From positions 1 through 5,772 of the forward strand of contig CAMLMF010000190.1 in the NCBI GenBank assembly GCA_946480995.1: DNA of 5,772 bases, read 5' to 3'. Position numbers and translations under genes: made by a program. Positions 5,265 to 5,772 of this stretch are shown piece after piece. The first letter of the stretch is position 1. The number at the start of each line of letters is the position of its first letter. Under the pieces are notes generated by a model. It saw only the letters and a program-made list of their open reading frames with translations. It did not search any database and was not told the DNA's origin. The DNA comes from an uncultured Bdellovibrio sp. Its GTDB lineage: Bacteria > Bdellovibrionota > Bdellovibrionia > Bdellovibrionales > Bdellovibrionaceae.

Positions 5265-5772
5265 ATGCAAGTCGCTCTTCTTGTCCTTAGCACTTTATTT
5301 CTGTTTTCCTGTGCTGGTTTTGAAAAAAACCTGAAGCAACAGTGCGAAACAAAAAATTGGAGTGCCGAAGGACAAGCAGACGCCTTAGCTGGCAAAGTTG
5401 CCGGCTCGGAGCTGTTGAATAAGTGTATTTCTAAATTTAAGACTCCGGCGACGGACGAAGAATACATGACCGGTTATGAACAAGGTCAGCAACAGTTTTG
5501 TACGTTTGATTACGGCTTGTATATAGGACGCCAAGGACGCGACTATAACAAAACGTGCACCCCTTCTATCGAGGCTTCTTTTTTAGCTGGATATTCGCAG
5601 GGCAAGTTAGAGTTTGAATACATTGCAATGGCGAAAGAAAAACTAAAACTGATTCGCCAAGCAAGAGAAGTGGAAGAAAGCAAATTGCGCGGGCAAATGA
5701 AGTGCGGATCGAACTCCGACTGCAAGATCCCCGTAAAATGCAAAACAGTCCACGAACCAGGCCTCCCAAAAA
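5265..5772 (+). CDS. DUF2799-type lipoprotein with C-terminal Cys cluster (truncated by window edge)
   Basis: The frame opens at an ATG three bases after the pdhC stop and runs off the right edge after 169 codons. Residues 1-16 form a short lipoprotein signal peptide, hydrophobic up to the lipobox LFSC with C16 as the lipidated residue. The next residue is Ala, not Asp, which under the E. coli Lol rule points to the outer membrane. Residues about 27-114 resemble DUF2799: a spaced-Cys region with W32, then YMTGYEQG (67-74), FCTFDYGLYIGRQGRDY (78-94), C98 and FLAGYSQGK (106-114). C27, C54, C79 and C98 could form disulfides. A charged, probably helical stretch (115-146) leads to a second Cys group (C147, C153, C159) not typical of the family. 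The function of DUF2799 proteins is unknown to me. The ribosome site is poor (GGAG, 12 bases away, inside pdhC), so translation is probably coupled to pdhC. No promoter fits in the gap. Confidence 0.8.
   Translation, partial: MQVALLVLSTLFLFSCAGFEKNLKQQCETKNWSAEGQADALAGKVAGSELLNKCISKFKTPATDEEYMTGYEQGQQQFCTFDYGLYIGRQGRDYNKTCTPSIEASFLAGYSQGKLEFEYIAMAKEKLKLIRQAREVEESKLRGQMKCGSNSDCKIPVKCKTVHEPGLPK

Overview
The window looks like the chromosome of a Gram-negative bacterium, most likely a Bdellovibrio-like member of the Bdellovibrionota. This is inferred from the mix of gene types, near-balanced base composition by eye, and a DUF2799 lipoprotein with an outer-membrane-type sorting signal. No rRNA or other taxonomic marker is present, so the assignment is tentative. 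It reads as ordinary core and housekeeping chromosome. I see no tRNA, rRNA, CRISPR array, insertion sequence or phage gene.

Layout. The left 3.4 kb is read leftwards (minus strand). From the centre outwards it holds sfsA (3399 to 2671), an MFS transporter (2563 to 1346), a possible 23-codon Cys-rich micro-ORF (1320 to 1249), and the N-terminal 417 residues of a MASE1-CHASE membrane sensor (1252 to 1). The sensor runs off the left edge, so its output domain is not visible. The right 2.2 kb is read rightwards: a 549-residue 2-oxoacid dehydrogenase E2 subunit with two lipoyl domains (pdhC type, 3612 to 5261). Three bases later comes a DUF2799-type lipoprotein (from 5265) that runs off the right edge. 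The 212-bp gap between the divergent sfsA and pdhC starts must hold both promoters. No stretch longer than about 300 bp lacks a gene.

Function. The E2 protein is the structural and acyl-transfer core of a pyruvate or related 2-oxoacid dehydrogenase complex. Its E1 and E3 partners are not next to it in this window. SfsA is a predicted PD-(D/E)XK-like nuclease, the MFS protein a probable small-molecule exporter, and the MASE1-CHASE protein a signal-transduction sensor. The three leftward genes share orientation but not an obvious pathway, and gaps of about 100 bp suggest loose or separate transcription units.

The least explained signals are short. They are perfect 12-bp palindromes in front of sfsA and of the MFS gene, a dyad and a Shine-Dalgarno-overlapping hairpin in front of pdhC, a GC-rich hairpin between sfsA and the MFS gene, and the Cys-rich micro-ORF whose stop overlaps the sensor start. 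I did not find convincing evidence of a large undescribed system.
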